From Chloroflexi bacterium HGW-Chloroflexi-3 (GTDB lineage Bacteria > Chloroflexota > Anaerolineae > Anaerolineales > Anaerolineaceae): DNA of 64,000 nt. The stretch is from assembly GCA_002842045.1 (NCBI GenBank), contig PHBX01000002.1, positions 62,001 through 126,000 on the forward strand. Reading direction: 5' to 3'. The translations under genes were made by a program, and so were the position numbers. Under the pieces are notes generated by a model. That model made no database searches and was not told the DNA's origin. It saw only the letters and a list, made by a program, of their open reading frames with translations. Shown one piece after another: positions 16,819 through 24,809 of this stretch (position 1 is the stretch's first letter; each line of letters starts with the position of its first letter).

Positions 16819-18440
16819 GTGGATATAAAAGTCATGGCACATCCATCTGCGCGGGGATCACTTCCAGCTGCCAGGATGCCTTCCTTGTCTCTTAATATTA
16901 CCTGACCTCTTCCAAATAATGCCCGGTTCATCCCGGTTACCGGTTTAACCACATGTCCCATTTCTGCGAGTGTGGACATGGTTTTTATCGGGATACCTTC
17001 TTCCAGGGCTATTTCGTGAGAAGAACTTTCAGGTAAAATACAAAAACGTGGGAGATCCAGAGCTGTTTGTGGATCCATCTGATCCAAAAACAAATTACAA
17101 GCTACCTGAAGATGACCCTGGGGTTGCATGAACCCACCCATGACTCCAAATGGACCGATTAATTGACTGCCATTTGGATCGGTTGCCATCGCAGGAATGA
17201 TCGTATGATATGGGCGTTTATGCGGTTCCAACTGGTTTGGATGACCTCTCAGTAAAGAGAAATTATGTCCGCGATTCTGTAAGGAGAATCCAAATCCAGA
17301 AGGAACAATCCCGGTACCAAAACCCATGTAATTGCTATTGATGAAGGAACAGGCATTGCCCGTTTGATCTACCACACAAAAATAAACAGTATCTGAGGTC
17401 GATGGTGGGGTGCCATGATGGATTTCTTTATTGGATCGGGCAGGATTGATAAGCTTCGATCTTTGCCTGGCATAGTCTTCGGATAATAACCATTGCAATG
17501 GAATTGAATAAAATTCCGGATCACTAATAAACGCCCAGGCATCTGAAAATGCCAGATGCATTGCTTCGATCTGGAAATGGTAACGTAGCGGTGAAGATTT
17601 AGGAGCTGAATCAAGGTCTAATTGTTTTAAAATGTTTAATCCAATTAGCGCAGCCAACCCTTGACCATTCGGGGGACATTCCCATATCCTGGTATTTCGA
17701 AAATCAACCGAAATGGGTTCAACCCAATCGCTTTGGTGGCTTTCCAGATCCTTTAATGAGAGACACCCTCCAGTTGTAGAAATCACATCAACAATCGCAG
17801 ATGCTATTTCTCCTGTATAAAATTCATTTTTACCATTTTTTGCCAACCTTTTGAAAGTCCTGGCGAGACCTATATTCTTGAAGATTTGACCTGGTTTTGG
17901 ACCACTGCCTTCAATGAGCAACTGATCTCCGTTTAATCCAGTTTTTAATTGTCTTTTTGCCGCAGATTGCCAGAAATGTGATGTAATGGGAGCTACAGGA
18001 TAACCATTTTCTGCCAGGTATATGGCTGGAGATAATATTTGATCCATTTGAAGGTTTCCAAACCGTTCGTTTAATGTGAACCATGCATCACAGGCACCTG
18101 GAACCGTGATTGTGTATGGATGATAGGGAGGTAGTTCCTGGAACCCTTCATTCTCCAATTTTTCTAAAGACAGATTAAACGGTGCTCTTCCGGATCCGTT
18201 TAAAGCATAAACTTGACTGGTTTCCTGGGAATAATAAAGGATAAAAACATCACCACCAATTCCGGTGGATGTTGGTTCTGTTACATTCAAAGCAGCTGCA
18301 ACTGCAACGGCAGCTGAAGCTGCATTTCCACCTTTCCTCAGAATATCAACACCTGCAGCTGTCGCCAGAGGTTGTGAACTGGCAACCATTCCATTTGTTC
18401 CAAAAACTGGTGAACGCTTTGATTTAAATTCGAAATCCAT
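16815..18440 (-). CDS. ggt: gamma-glutamyltransferase
   Basis: Splits gamma-glutamyl bonds of glutathione-like compounds or transfers the glutamyl group. The 541-residue precursor carries GMVASSQPLATAAGVDILRK at its start and the autoprocessing/nucleophile Thr in TSDTVYFCVVD near residue 350, followed by NSNYMGFGTG and GGFMQPQGH of the small subunit. No N-terminal signal peptide is visible, so a cytoplasmic form (YwrD-like) is likely. SD AAAGG before the ATG. It is coupled to uvrC by a 4-nt overlap, though no functional link is apparent. Confidence 0.92.
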   Translation of the reverse strand: MDFEFKSKRSPVFGTNGMVASSQPLATAAGVDILRKGGNAASAAVAVAAALNVTEPTSTGIGGDVFILYYSQETSQVYALNGSGRAPFNLSLEKLENEGFQELPPYHPYTITVPGACDAWFTLNERFGNLQMDQILSPAIYLAENGYPVAPITSHFWQSAAKRQLKTGLNGDQLLIEGSGPKPGQIFKNIGLARTFKRLAKNGKNEFYTGEIASAIVDVISTTGGCLSLKDLESHQSDWVEPISVDFRNTRIWECPPNGQGLAALIGLNILKQLDLDSAPKSSPLRYHFQIEAMHLAFSDAWAFISDPEFYSIPLQWLLSEDYARQRSKLINPARSNKEIHHGTPPSTSDTVYFCVVDQTGNACSFINSNYMGFGTGIVPSGFGFSLQNRGHNFSLLRGHPNQLEPHKRPYHTIIPAMATDPNGSQLIGPFGVMGGFMQPQGHLQVACNLFLDQMDPQTALDLPRFCILPESSSHEIALEEGIPIKTMSTLAEMGHVVKPVTGMNRALFGRGQVILRDKEGILAAGSDPRADGCAMTFIST

Positions 18441-18490
18441 TGTGATACCTTTTTCTTTTTAATCTCAAAAAAATGAATTATTCCTAAAAA

Positions 18491-19552
18491 TTATTTAACA
18501 ATAATCCCGGTTCCATGAATTGCATGGCCAATTTTCCAATAGGGCATATTTTGATTTTTGGCTGCAATCTCAAATTCCGAATATTTATCAGGTGGGCAAG
18601 CCAACAGAAGACCTCCAGATGTTTGTGGATCGAAAAGTAACATCTTGGCCACTTCATCAATATCCTTCGAAAATTCGATAAATTTTTCGTAAAATGAACG
18701 ATTATCAGAAGCACCACCAGCAAAAAACCATTTTTCTCCATAGTATCTGGCACCTTTGATGAAGGGAATATCCTCTGAATTGAAGATAATCTTCACTTTT
18801 GAAGAATTTGCCATTTCATATGCATGTCCTAATAATGAGAAACCAGTAATATCTGTAGCTGCTTTCAGGTTTAATTGTGTAGCTATTTTGGAAGGTAGTT
18901 TGTTCAATTTACTCATCCAATATTTTGCTTCGTCAATATCTTCTTTCCTTGCTTTTTCTGCTTTATTGGCAGTTGTTGTAACACCCATCCCTAAGGGTTT
19001 GGTAAGAATTAATATATCATCTGGTTGAACACCGGATTTTGTCAGAATTTTATGGGTTTCAACCATGCCAATCACGACCAGTCCGAATTTGGGTTCTTTG
19101 TCCTGGATAGTATGACCACCAGCGATGACAACGCCTGCTTCTTTTGCTTTTTCAGCTGCACCTCGAATGATCTGGCTTAAAAAATCAGAGGGTAATTGAG
19201 GTGGGAAGGCAGCGATATTTAACGCCAGAAACGGATCTGCACCCATTGCATAAATATCTGACAGACTGTTGGCAGCTGAAATAGCTCCATAATCATACGG
19301 TTCGTCAACCACCGGTGTGAAAAAATCTGTGGTGACGACAATAGACCTGGTTTCGTCAATTCTCCAGACAGCTGCATCATCAGGCGGATCAATTCCTACC
19401 AGAAGATCAGGATAATCTTGTGCTTTGAATATACTTTCTAAGGGTCGCAAAACTTGCGACAGCGTTTCCGCGTTTAACTTAGAAGCTCAACCAGCACAAT
19501 TGGAGAGAGAAGATAATCTTATTTGTTTTCCAGAGGTACTTTTTTCATTCAT
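18491..19552 (-). CDS. selD: selenophosphate synthetase SelD, selenocysteine-containing
   Basis: SelD makes selenophosphate from selenide and ATP for selenocysteine and other selenium products. The open frame without stop begins at a TTG at 19450, but that lacks the family's catalytic N-terminus. Reading on upstream across an in-frame TGA (19489-19487) gives a 353-residue protein from ATG 19552 whose start contains SNCAG-Sec-ASKLNAETLSQVL. The Sec and Lys are spaced as the catalytic Cys17 and Lys20 of E. coli SelD. Then follow DDAAVWRID, STTDFF-like VVTTDFFTPVVD, NSLSDIYAMGA and AGGHTI. A SECIS-like hairpin lies downstream of the TGA. No SD is visible; TATAAT sits 7 nt before the ATG. Confidence 0.92.
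19444..19489 (-). promoter_or_regulatory. bacterial SECIS-like element with Sec UGA codon of selD
   Basis: The UGA is at 19489-19487 on the minus strand. A perfect 7-bp stem (GTCGCAA / TTGCGAC, plus 19444-19450 and 19454-19460) closes a 3-nt loop that starts with G. The loop begins 33 nt after the UGA. This agrees with the bacterial SECIS pattern as I know it: small apical loop, G among its first two bases, loop roughly 16-37 nt from UGA. A smaller GCG-GAAA-CGC hairpin lies between them. Confidence 0.75.
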
Positions 19553-19559
19553 GAAGACA

Positions 19560-19565
19560 ATTATA
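19560..19565 (-). promoter_or_regulatory. TATAAT box 7 nt before selD start
   Basis: Consensus -10 hexamer on the minus strand with 7 nt to the ATG and no Shine-Dalgarno between. A transcript from here would be essentially leaderless. The -35 region is weak (TTCTCA at 17 nt). Confidence 0.45.
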
Positions 19566-19592
19566 AGGTTAATCCTGATATTTGAGAAAGAT

Positions 19593-19632
19593 AAAAAAGA
19601 ACGTCCTTCGGAAATTGAGGACGTTCTTTTTT
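19593..19632 (-). terminator. terminator after the SPFH gene (works in both directions)
   Basis: A 15-bp perfect inverted repeat (19593-19607 / 19618-19632) with a 10-nt loop and A/T runs on both sides. It ends the SPFH transcript on the minus strand and separates it from selD, which therefore needs its own promoter. Confidence 0.85.
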
Positions 19633-19654
19633 TGAATTACGGTGATGGCCTTAT

Positions 19655-20701
19655 CTATGGAATGATTGTTGTTGGGAGTTGATTTTCTGTCACATTCATC
19701 TCCGGTAATGGAAACAGGAATGGCGAATTGGCAGGCAATAACATCGTCTGGATATTGGGGGCTAATTTTGTTATATATTGATAGGTCAACAAATCAGGTC
19801 GATCTCTGACTGCTTCCGCAATCAGTAACAATGCTTTGGCTTCAGCTTCTGCCTGGATCAATCTGGCTTCTGCTTCACCTTTTGATCGAATAACAGATGC
19901 ATCTGCCAGACCTTCAGCGGTTTGCCTGGCTTGTTCTGCTTCCTGTTTCTTTTGTTCAACCACAAATTTTGCCTGTTGAGCAAGTTGTTCAGCAATCTGT
20001 TTTTGTTCCACTGAGGCTGCATATTCATCAGAGAATGTGATATTTCGTAATAAGAACTGATCCATAATTAATCCATTCTGTGCTAATTTTGCAATCATAT
20101 TTTCGGTGATCATCAGAGTCAATTCTTCTCTCTTACTGGAATACACTTCCTCGACACCAAATTGACTGACAGCATCTCTGATTACAGAACGAGCAACAGG
20201 CCGAACCAATCCATCACTATAGCGATCCTGCCATTCGATATGAACTTTGATAACATCAGCTGGATTAATACTGTAAATGACCGAAGCATCCACATAAATT
20301 TGCTGACCATCCGAAGTACGCGCTGTGATGGAATCGTCTCCAAAATAAGCACCTTCTGATGGTGCAATTGACATGGTATAGCTTTGTTTCGATATTGGAT
20401 ATCGTTTTACATTTTCAAGCCCAGGAATGATCCATTGAAGCCCAGGTTGTAAGGCCTGTTCCCGATAACCTAAAGGAGAAACTGCGGATATGACGATACC
20501 ACGCTCCTGTGGTTCGATAAAAACCATACCCATGGAAATCATACTGAAAAACAAAGAGATTATAAAAGCGACTACGAGCGTTAACCCACTTCTTCGAATA
20601 GGTTTATTCTGGCTGGATCGTAACATGGCATACACTAAAAAGCCAAAAGAACCAACCCATAAAATTGTTGCTATCAAACGAAATGAACTTGCAATATTCA
20701 T
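19655..20701 (-). CDS. SPFH/band-7 (prohibitin-like) membrane protein
   Basis: A 348-residue protein with two N-terminal membrane helices (residues about 8-27 and 40-60), an SPFH domain starting MGMVFIEPQERGIVISAVSP, with the conserved LQPGLQWIIP and ARTSDGQQIYVDASVIYSI segments. A long charged coiled coil follows (about residues 230-290: alternating EQKQIAEQLAQQAKF and EAEARLIQAEAEAKALL), then a proline-rich tail. Such proteins scaffold membrane microdomains or regulate membrane proteases (HflK/HflC, prohibitin). No NfeD or protease gene adjoins, so the exact role is open. Clear SD AAGGAG before the ATG; own terminator downstream. Confidence 0.88.
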   Translation of the reverse strand: MNIASSFRLIATILWVGSFGFLVYAMLRSSQNKPIRRSGLTLVVAFIISLFFSMISMGMVFIEPQERGIVISAVSPLGYREQALQPGLQWIIPGLENVKRYPISKQSYTMSIAPSEGAYFGDDSITARTSDGQQIYVDASVIYSINPADVIKVHIEWQDRYSDGLVRPVARSVIRDAVSQFGVEEVYSSKREELTLMITENMIAKLAQNGLIMDQFLLRNITFSDEYAASVEQKQIAEQLAQQAKFVVEQKKQEAEQARQTAEGLADASVIRSKGEAEARLIQAEAEAKALLLIAEAVRDRPDLLTYQYITKLAPNIQTMLLPANSPFLFPLPEMNVTENQLPTTIIP

Positions 20702-20834
20702 AATTTCTACTCCTTCTTAAATGATTGACAAACGAATTATAATGCACATATTTCTTTCATCAATTTTTCATTGACTTTTTTTTGATGGGCAATAAATGTT
20801 ATTTCTTAATAGATAATATCATTACTTATTGTTG

Positions 20835-20840
20835 TAAAAT
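20835..20840 (+). promoter_or_regulatory. TAAAAT box 6 nt before the PyrK-like GTG
   Basis: The hexamer TAAAAT (preceded by TTG) ends 6 nt before GTG 20847, with no Shine-Dalgarno in between; consistent with a leaderless transcript. Confidence 0.4.
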
Positions 20841-20846
20841 TATCTG

Positions 20847-21512
20847 GTGAAACAAAAAACAGAAATTTCCATCATCAGAAACTTAGGTGACCTACAATTA
20901 ATATCGCTCAAAAAAAAGATACCTCAGATAAAACCTGGGCAATTTTTAATTGCATTTAACCCTGAAAAGGACGACCATTTAATTCCTATCTATTTCACTT
21001 TACAACTCGAAGAACTTTATTTTGTGAAACCGAAAAATACAAATTGGGAAATAGGGGACCAGCTAATCATAAAAGGACCGATAGGTTCCGGTTTTTCAAA
21101 TTATTCCAATTATCTAAATCTATTATGTGTTAGTTTAGATCAACCTCATGGTGGTCTTAACCCAGTGATCGATAATAGTGTTAACATGGGAAAAAATGTT
21201 GCCTACATGGTTGAGGATACGAATGTGGTTTTGCCAAATTCAGTTGAAATTGTTTTTCCCGGTATACTGGATGAAAACATGTTGTGGGCTGATTTTGTCC
21301 TGATCGAGGTTGAAAGAGATCACCTGGAGCAATCGAAGGAAATTTTAAAAAGAATATTGAATTCAGGCATTCCAGCAGAAATATTAATATATTGTCCAAT
21401 TCTTTGTTCAGGTGATTCGCATTGCATGGTTTGCTCGGTCAAAACTAAAAAAGGTTGGATTAAGACTTGCCAACATGGAACTGTCTTTAATTTAAATGAA
21501 TTGGAGTTTTAA
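20847..21512 (+). CDS. degenerate PyrK-like (dihydroorotate dehydrogenase electron-transfer subunit) protein
   Basis: The 221-residue protein has the layout of PyrK: an N-terminal beta-barrel part (IPQIKPGQFLIAF, then GDQLIIKGPIGSGF, a family landmark) and a C-terminal cysteine cluster (CPILCSGDSHCMVC, then KTCQHGTVF near residue 205), equivalent to the PyrK 2Fe-2S site and its CKDGPVF ending. The FAD motif (RPxS) and the glycine-rich NAD loop are not recognisable, and the first cluster spacing is C-x5-C rather than C-x4-C. It may have lost flavin/NAD binding but kept the cluster. Start is GTG. One nt overlap with the PIG-L gene; the PyrD-like partner follows. Confidence 0.65.
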   Translation: MKQKTEISIIRNLGDLQLISLKKKIPQIKPGQFLIAFNPEKDDHLIPIYFTLQLEELYFVKPKNTNWEIGDQLIIKGPIGSGFSNYSNYLNLLCVSLDQPHGGLNPVIDNSVNMGKNVAYMVEDTNVVLPNSVEIVFPGILDENMLWADFVLIEVERDHLEQSKEILKRILNSGIPAEILIYCPILCSGDSHCMVCSVKTKKGWIKTCQHGTVFNLNELEF

Positions 21513-22261
21513 TGAACATTCTTGTTTTCTTTGCCCACCCAGATGATGAAACAATGTTATGCGGAGGATTGTTAACATTATTATCGAAATCTGGACATGA
21601 TGTCCATTACCTGAGTTGTACGCGGGGAGAAGGAGGCGAATGCGGAGTACCTCCCCTGTGTAATCAGGCACAATTGGGATCATTGAGAGAATTAGAATTA
21701 GCTTGTGCTGTGGAAGAGCTCGGAGGAAAATCTCTTCAATTTCTGGATTATGTAGATCCATTGGTTGGACCTGATAACTCACTTTTTTCTTTTACGCAGG
21801 ATCAAGAAAAATTAGAAATCGAGTTGAAGGAATATATTAAAAAGAGAGATATTGACCTCTTGATAACGCATGGTAGCAATGGAGAGTATGGTCATCCTGG
21901 CCATTTGACGGTTTACCAGATTACTCAAAAAATTATTCAAAGTGAATTTCCAGAGATGCCTTGGTATACAGTTCAGGCATATTATGATAATTCCCCAAAA
22001 CCACATATTCTCAACAAAGCTGATCAAGCCGATTGGATCATCGATGTGTCATCGGTGATTAATAAAAAGATTCGAGCGGCATTATGTCACAAAAGTCAAC
22101 ACGCTCTCTTTGTTCGAAGAAAATCACAAGAATTAGGAAAATCAGTGAGTGTTTCTGAGGTGATACAACCGGAAGAAAGTTATCATTTTGCGAATGGCAC
22201 AAAAGATGTTTTGATATATTTGCCTGAAATTCAAAAGAATCTGATTAATCGAAAGTCATAA
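21512..22261 (+). CDS. PIG-L/LmbE family deacetylase
   Basis: A 249-residue zinc-dependent deacetylase of the PIG-L family. The metal/catalytic motif is FFAHPDDETMLCGG at residue 6 (HPDD), and the third ligand His lies in GEYGHPGHLTVY near residue 130. Family members deacetylate N-acetylglucosaminyl conjugates (mycothiol/bacillithiol precursors, GPI intermediates, others). The substrate is not readable. Shares one nt with the preceding PyrK-like stop and is followed 1 nt later by the PyrD-like gene, an unusual sandwich. Confidence 0.85.
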   Translation: MNILVFFAHPDDETMLCGGLLTLLSKSGHDVHYLSCTRGEGGECGVPPLCNQAQLGSLRELELACAVEELGGKSLQFLDYVDPLVGPDNSLFSFTQDQEKLEIELKEYIKKRDIDLLITHGSNGEYGHPGHLTVYQITQKIIQSEFPEMPWYTVQAYYDNSPKPHILNKADQADWIIDVSSVINKKIRAALCHKSQHALFVRRKSQELGKSVSVSEVIQPEESYHFANGTKDVLIYLPEIQKNLINRKS

Positions 22262-22262
22262 A

Positions 22263-23009
22263 ATGAAGTCTGATCTTGATTTTCTAACCCCAGGAAAATG
22301 GATGAATGCTGCGGGAACTGCTGGTTTTATTCCAGGTAGAGGATTGCTCAACCAATTTCCTGAAATTGCACTTTTTATTACGAATCCAATCAGTTACCAT
22401 CCCAGAAGGCCAGCCACACTAAGAAATATCATTCCATATCAGGGTGGTTTTATGGTTCATAATGGTCATCCAAATCCAGGATTGAAGAAAGTTATCCTTC
22501 AGTATCGAAAATCCTGGGAAAATGCTATTTTACCGGTGTGTGTGAATATATTGTCTGGTGAACCACATAATATCGAAAAAATGGTCAGGACACTTGAAAG
22601 TATTGAAAATATTGCTGCGATTGAATTAGGTATAGATAACTCCCTGAAAGAACCAGATATTGAAGCAAATATTCAGTCTGCGATGGGTGAGTTACCCATT
22701 ATTTTAAGTCTACCCTTTGAGTTTGTTTTCCAGGAATGGTTGGGGCGGATCTTAATTCAAGAGATTGTGGCTATCAGTATTCAAGCACCTAGAGGTGTAC
22801 TAAAGCAAAATGATCAATATTTTCATGGACGACTATATGGAAGATCGAAATTTCCTTTGACTTTGCACGCAGTTCAGCACTTAACTTCATTTGAAAAACC
22901 GATCTTTGCCGGTGTCGGAGTTCTAGATGAGTCCCAAATATCCAGGCTTTTTGAGATGGGTGCGAATAATTTTCAAGGACACGAAATAATTTGGAGAAAT
23001 AATATTTAA
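22263..23009 (+). CDS. dihydroorotate dehydrogenase-like TIM-barrel protein, degenerate
   Basis: The 248-residue protein resembles PyrD-type barrels: MNAAGTAGF near residue 14 (like the MNASG start of PyrD), NPISYHPRRPATLRN where PyrD has a Lys-containing TKSVT-PR-GN, HNGHPNPGL (like NAIGLQNPG), VNILSGEPHN and AAIELGID. It is about 60 residues shorter than PyrD, and the FMN-contact Lys and the catalytic Cys/Ser loop cannot be found. The neighbouring PyrK-like gene is also degenerate, so the pair may have a new role or be non-catalytic. The end overlaps the convergent dtd by 4 nt. Confidence 0.6.
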   Translation: MKSDLDFLTPGKWMNAAGTAGFIPGRGLLNQFPEIALFITNPISYHPRRPATLRNIIPYQGGFMVHNGHPNPGLKKVILQYRKSWENAILPVCVNILSGEPHNIEKMVRTLESIENIAAIELGIDNSLKEPDIEANIQSAMGELPIILSLPFEFVFQEWLGRILIQEIVAISIQAPRGVLKQNDQYFHGRLYGRSKFPLTLHAVQHLTSFEKPIFAGVGVLDESQISRLFEMGANNFQGHEIIWRNNI

Positions 23010-23446
23010 TTTTCAATCCAGATGGTTACCGGTCCATCATTTACTAAAGAGACCATCATATGAGCCGCAAATTCTCCTTGTTGCGTGGGGATTCCAAATG
23101 ATCTCAACTGATCAGTAAAATAATTAACCAATTGATCAGCTTTTTCTGGATTAGCCGCGTCAATGAAAGATGGTCTGTTTCCTTTTTTCGTGTCAGCATA
23201 CAGGGTAAATTGTGAAACCACAATTGCGTGACCTTTTAAATCCAGGATTGAGAGATTCATTTTTCCATCTTCATCTCCAAAAATCCTTAAATTGGCAATT
23301 TTTTTCGCTAAGATCCTGGCTTTTTCTTGATTGTCCTCATGGCCGACACCAAGAAAGATCATCAAACCGATGCCAACTTCACCAGCAACAATTCTTTGAT
23401 CCACGGAAACAGACCCTTTGCTGATGCGTTGAATCAGAGCTCGCAT
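23006..23446 (-). CDS. dtd: D-aminoacyl-tRNA deacylase
   Basis: Removes D-amino acids (and glycine from tRNA-Ala) from mischarged tRNA. The 146-residue protein has the two family motifs that form the active site: VVSQFTLYAD near residue 77 (SQFTL) and VNDGPVTIWI near residue 136 (NxGPxT variant NDGPVT). N-terminus MRALIQRISKGSVSV is typical. AAAGGA precedes the ATG. It is 36 nt downstream of trpS, and both act in tRNA charging quality, so they may be cotranscribed. Confidence 0.96.
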   Translation of the reverse strand: MRALIQRISKGSVSVDQRIVAGEVGIGLMIFLGVGHEDNQEKARILAKKIANLRIFGDEDGKMNLSILDLKGHAIVVSQFTLYADTKKGNRPSFIDAANPEKADQLVNYFTDQLRSFGIPTQQGEFAAHMMVSLVNDGPVTIWIEN

Positions 23447-23482
23447 GGAATAGGTCCTTTCTGTTACTGAAATGAGATAATA

Positions 23483-24469
23483 CTAAAGTAAACCGATTGC
23501 AGAGCGTACTTCCTGCATCGTTTTTTCAGCAATCACACTCGCTCTTTTTGCTCCGTCATTGAGCATACCAACCACATCCTCTGTGTGTTTTTCAAATTCA
23601 ACTCGTCGTTCTCGGAAAGGTTCCAGGTGAGCATTAAGATTTTTGGCGAGCAATTTCTTACAATCAACACAACCAATACCAGCTAATCGACATTCTTTAT
23701 CGATCATATTCACTTCCTCTGGACTGGAAAATATCTTGTGTAAGGAAAATACATTGCATACATCCGGATTCCCTGGATCTGATCTTCGTTGACGTTGCGG
23801 ATCTGTTACCATCATCATGACACGTTTATTCATTTCCTCTGGTGTGCTGGCCATTTCAATATGATTATCTAGACTCTTACTCATCTTTTGTTGACCATCA
23901 ATGCCAATCACCTTTGGAAACTCGGTAACTTTCATTTGAGGTTCCACCAGGACATCGCAATTGTAGCGGTAATTGAAAGAACGAACCACCTCTCTCGTGA
24001 ACTCGATGTGAGGAGCTTGATCCACACCAACTGGAACCGTATCAGCTTTATAAAGCGCAATGTCAGCAGCCATCAGTACTGGATAACCAACCAGACCATA
24101 ATTTATGTTGTGAGGTTGTTCACGAACTTTATCTTTAAAGGTTGGTAAATCAGTCAATTTACCCAATGGAGTGACCATTGATAAGATAGTGTGTAATTCC
24201 ATTACTTCAGGCACATGCGATTGAACAAAAATGATTGATTTTTCAGGATCCATTCCCGCAGCTAACCAATCAAGTACCATATCAAGTGTGTTGGATCTTA
24301 AGTTCTGGGTTGTTTCCAGGGTTGTCAGGGCATGAATATCCACAACAGAGTAAACGCAATCATAATCTTCCTGTAATGCAACATAATTTTTCATTGCACC
24401 AAGATAATTTCCTAAATGTTGTCGACCTGTTGGTCTTGCACCAGAGAAAACTCGACCTTTTTTGCTCAT
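23483..24469 (-). CDS. trpS: tryptophanyl-tRNA synthetase
   Basis: Class I synthetase charging tRNA-Trp. The 328-residue protein shows FSGARPTGRQHLGNYLGA near the N-terminus (HIGH equivalent HLGN), the tryptophan pocket around MAADIALYKADTVPVG and VDQAPHIEFTRE, and KMSKSLDN near residue 197. Normal length for the bacterial enzyme. SD GAGGT before the ATG. The leader contains a T-box riboswitch, so expression should rise when uncharged tRNA-Trp accumulates. Confidence 0.97.
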   Translation of the reverse strand: MSKKGRVFSGARPTGRQHLGNYLGAMKNYVALQEDYDCVYSVVDIHALTTLETTQNLRSNTLDMVLDWLAAGMDPEKSIIFVQSHVPEVMELHTILSMVTPLGKLTDLPTFKDKVREQPHNINYGLVGYPVLMAADIALYKADTVPVGVDQAPHIEFTREVVRSFNYRYNCDVLVEPQMKVTEFPKVIGIDGQQKMSKSLDNHIEMASTPEEMNKRVMMMVTDPQRQRRSDPGNPDVCNVFSLHKIFSSPEEVNMIDKECRLAGIGCVDCKKLLAKNLNAHLEPFRERRVEFEKHTEDVVGMLNDGAKRASVIAEKTMQEVRSAIGLL

Positions 24470-24505
24470 TTCATTACCTCATTATTCTAAGTTATTAAAA
24501 AGAAT

Positions 24506-24745
24506 GACCAGTATTCGAAGGGGACGAACACTGGTCCGTGGTACCACCCCAATTAGATACAAAGTATCTCGCTCATCTGTCAATAATTAACAGATTCCCT
24601 GATAACGGTAGTTAACCGGCAAAGATTACTCAATTCATCTTGCAGCTCTAAGGCCCAAATATCCTGAATTTTTCGATAGTTCTCTCAGCGCCGACTATTC
24701 TCTGTACGACAAGTATCAGGACAATCCCTTTTCATCGCTTTTTAT
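24506..24745 (-). promoter_or_regulatory. T-box riboswitch (tRNA-Trp type) with terminator, upstream of trpS
   Basis: The minus-strand leader contains the T-box sequence GGGTGGTACCACG (plus 24537-24549), directly followed by a 12-bp terminator hairpin (plus 24506-24517 / 24525-24536) and a U run. Upstream is a Stem III-like GCCGGTTAACTACCGTTATC and a Stem I region with GCTGAGAGAACTAT. A candidate specifier TGG (plus 24657-24655) in TTTGGGCC would match tryptophan, in line with the gene controlled. Uncharged tRNA-Trp would pair with the specifier and T-box and prevent termination. Confidence 0.88.
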
Positions 24746-24809
24746 ACGATATTATCACAAATTTTAAGGACTTTTGCCTGAAAGTCAAGAAGTATTTGTT
24801 TTCTCACCA

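Noticed and set aside
18491..19450. selD starting at TTG 19450
   Set aside because: This start lacks the catalytic N-terminal motif; the frame across the in-frame TGA restores it and a SECIS-like hairpin is present.
19425..19682. 85-codon plus-strand frame across the selD start and terminator
   Set aside because: It reads through the strong terminator hairpin and opposes the selD N-terminus; no SD and no recognisable motif.
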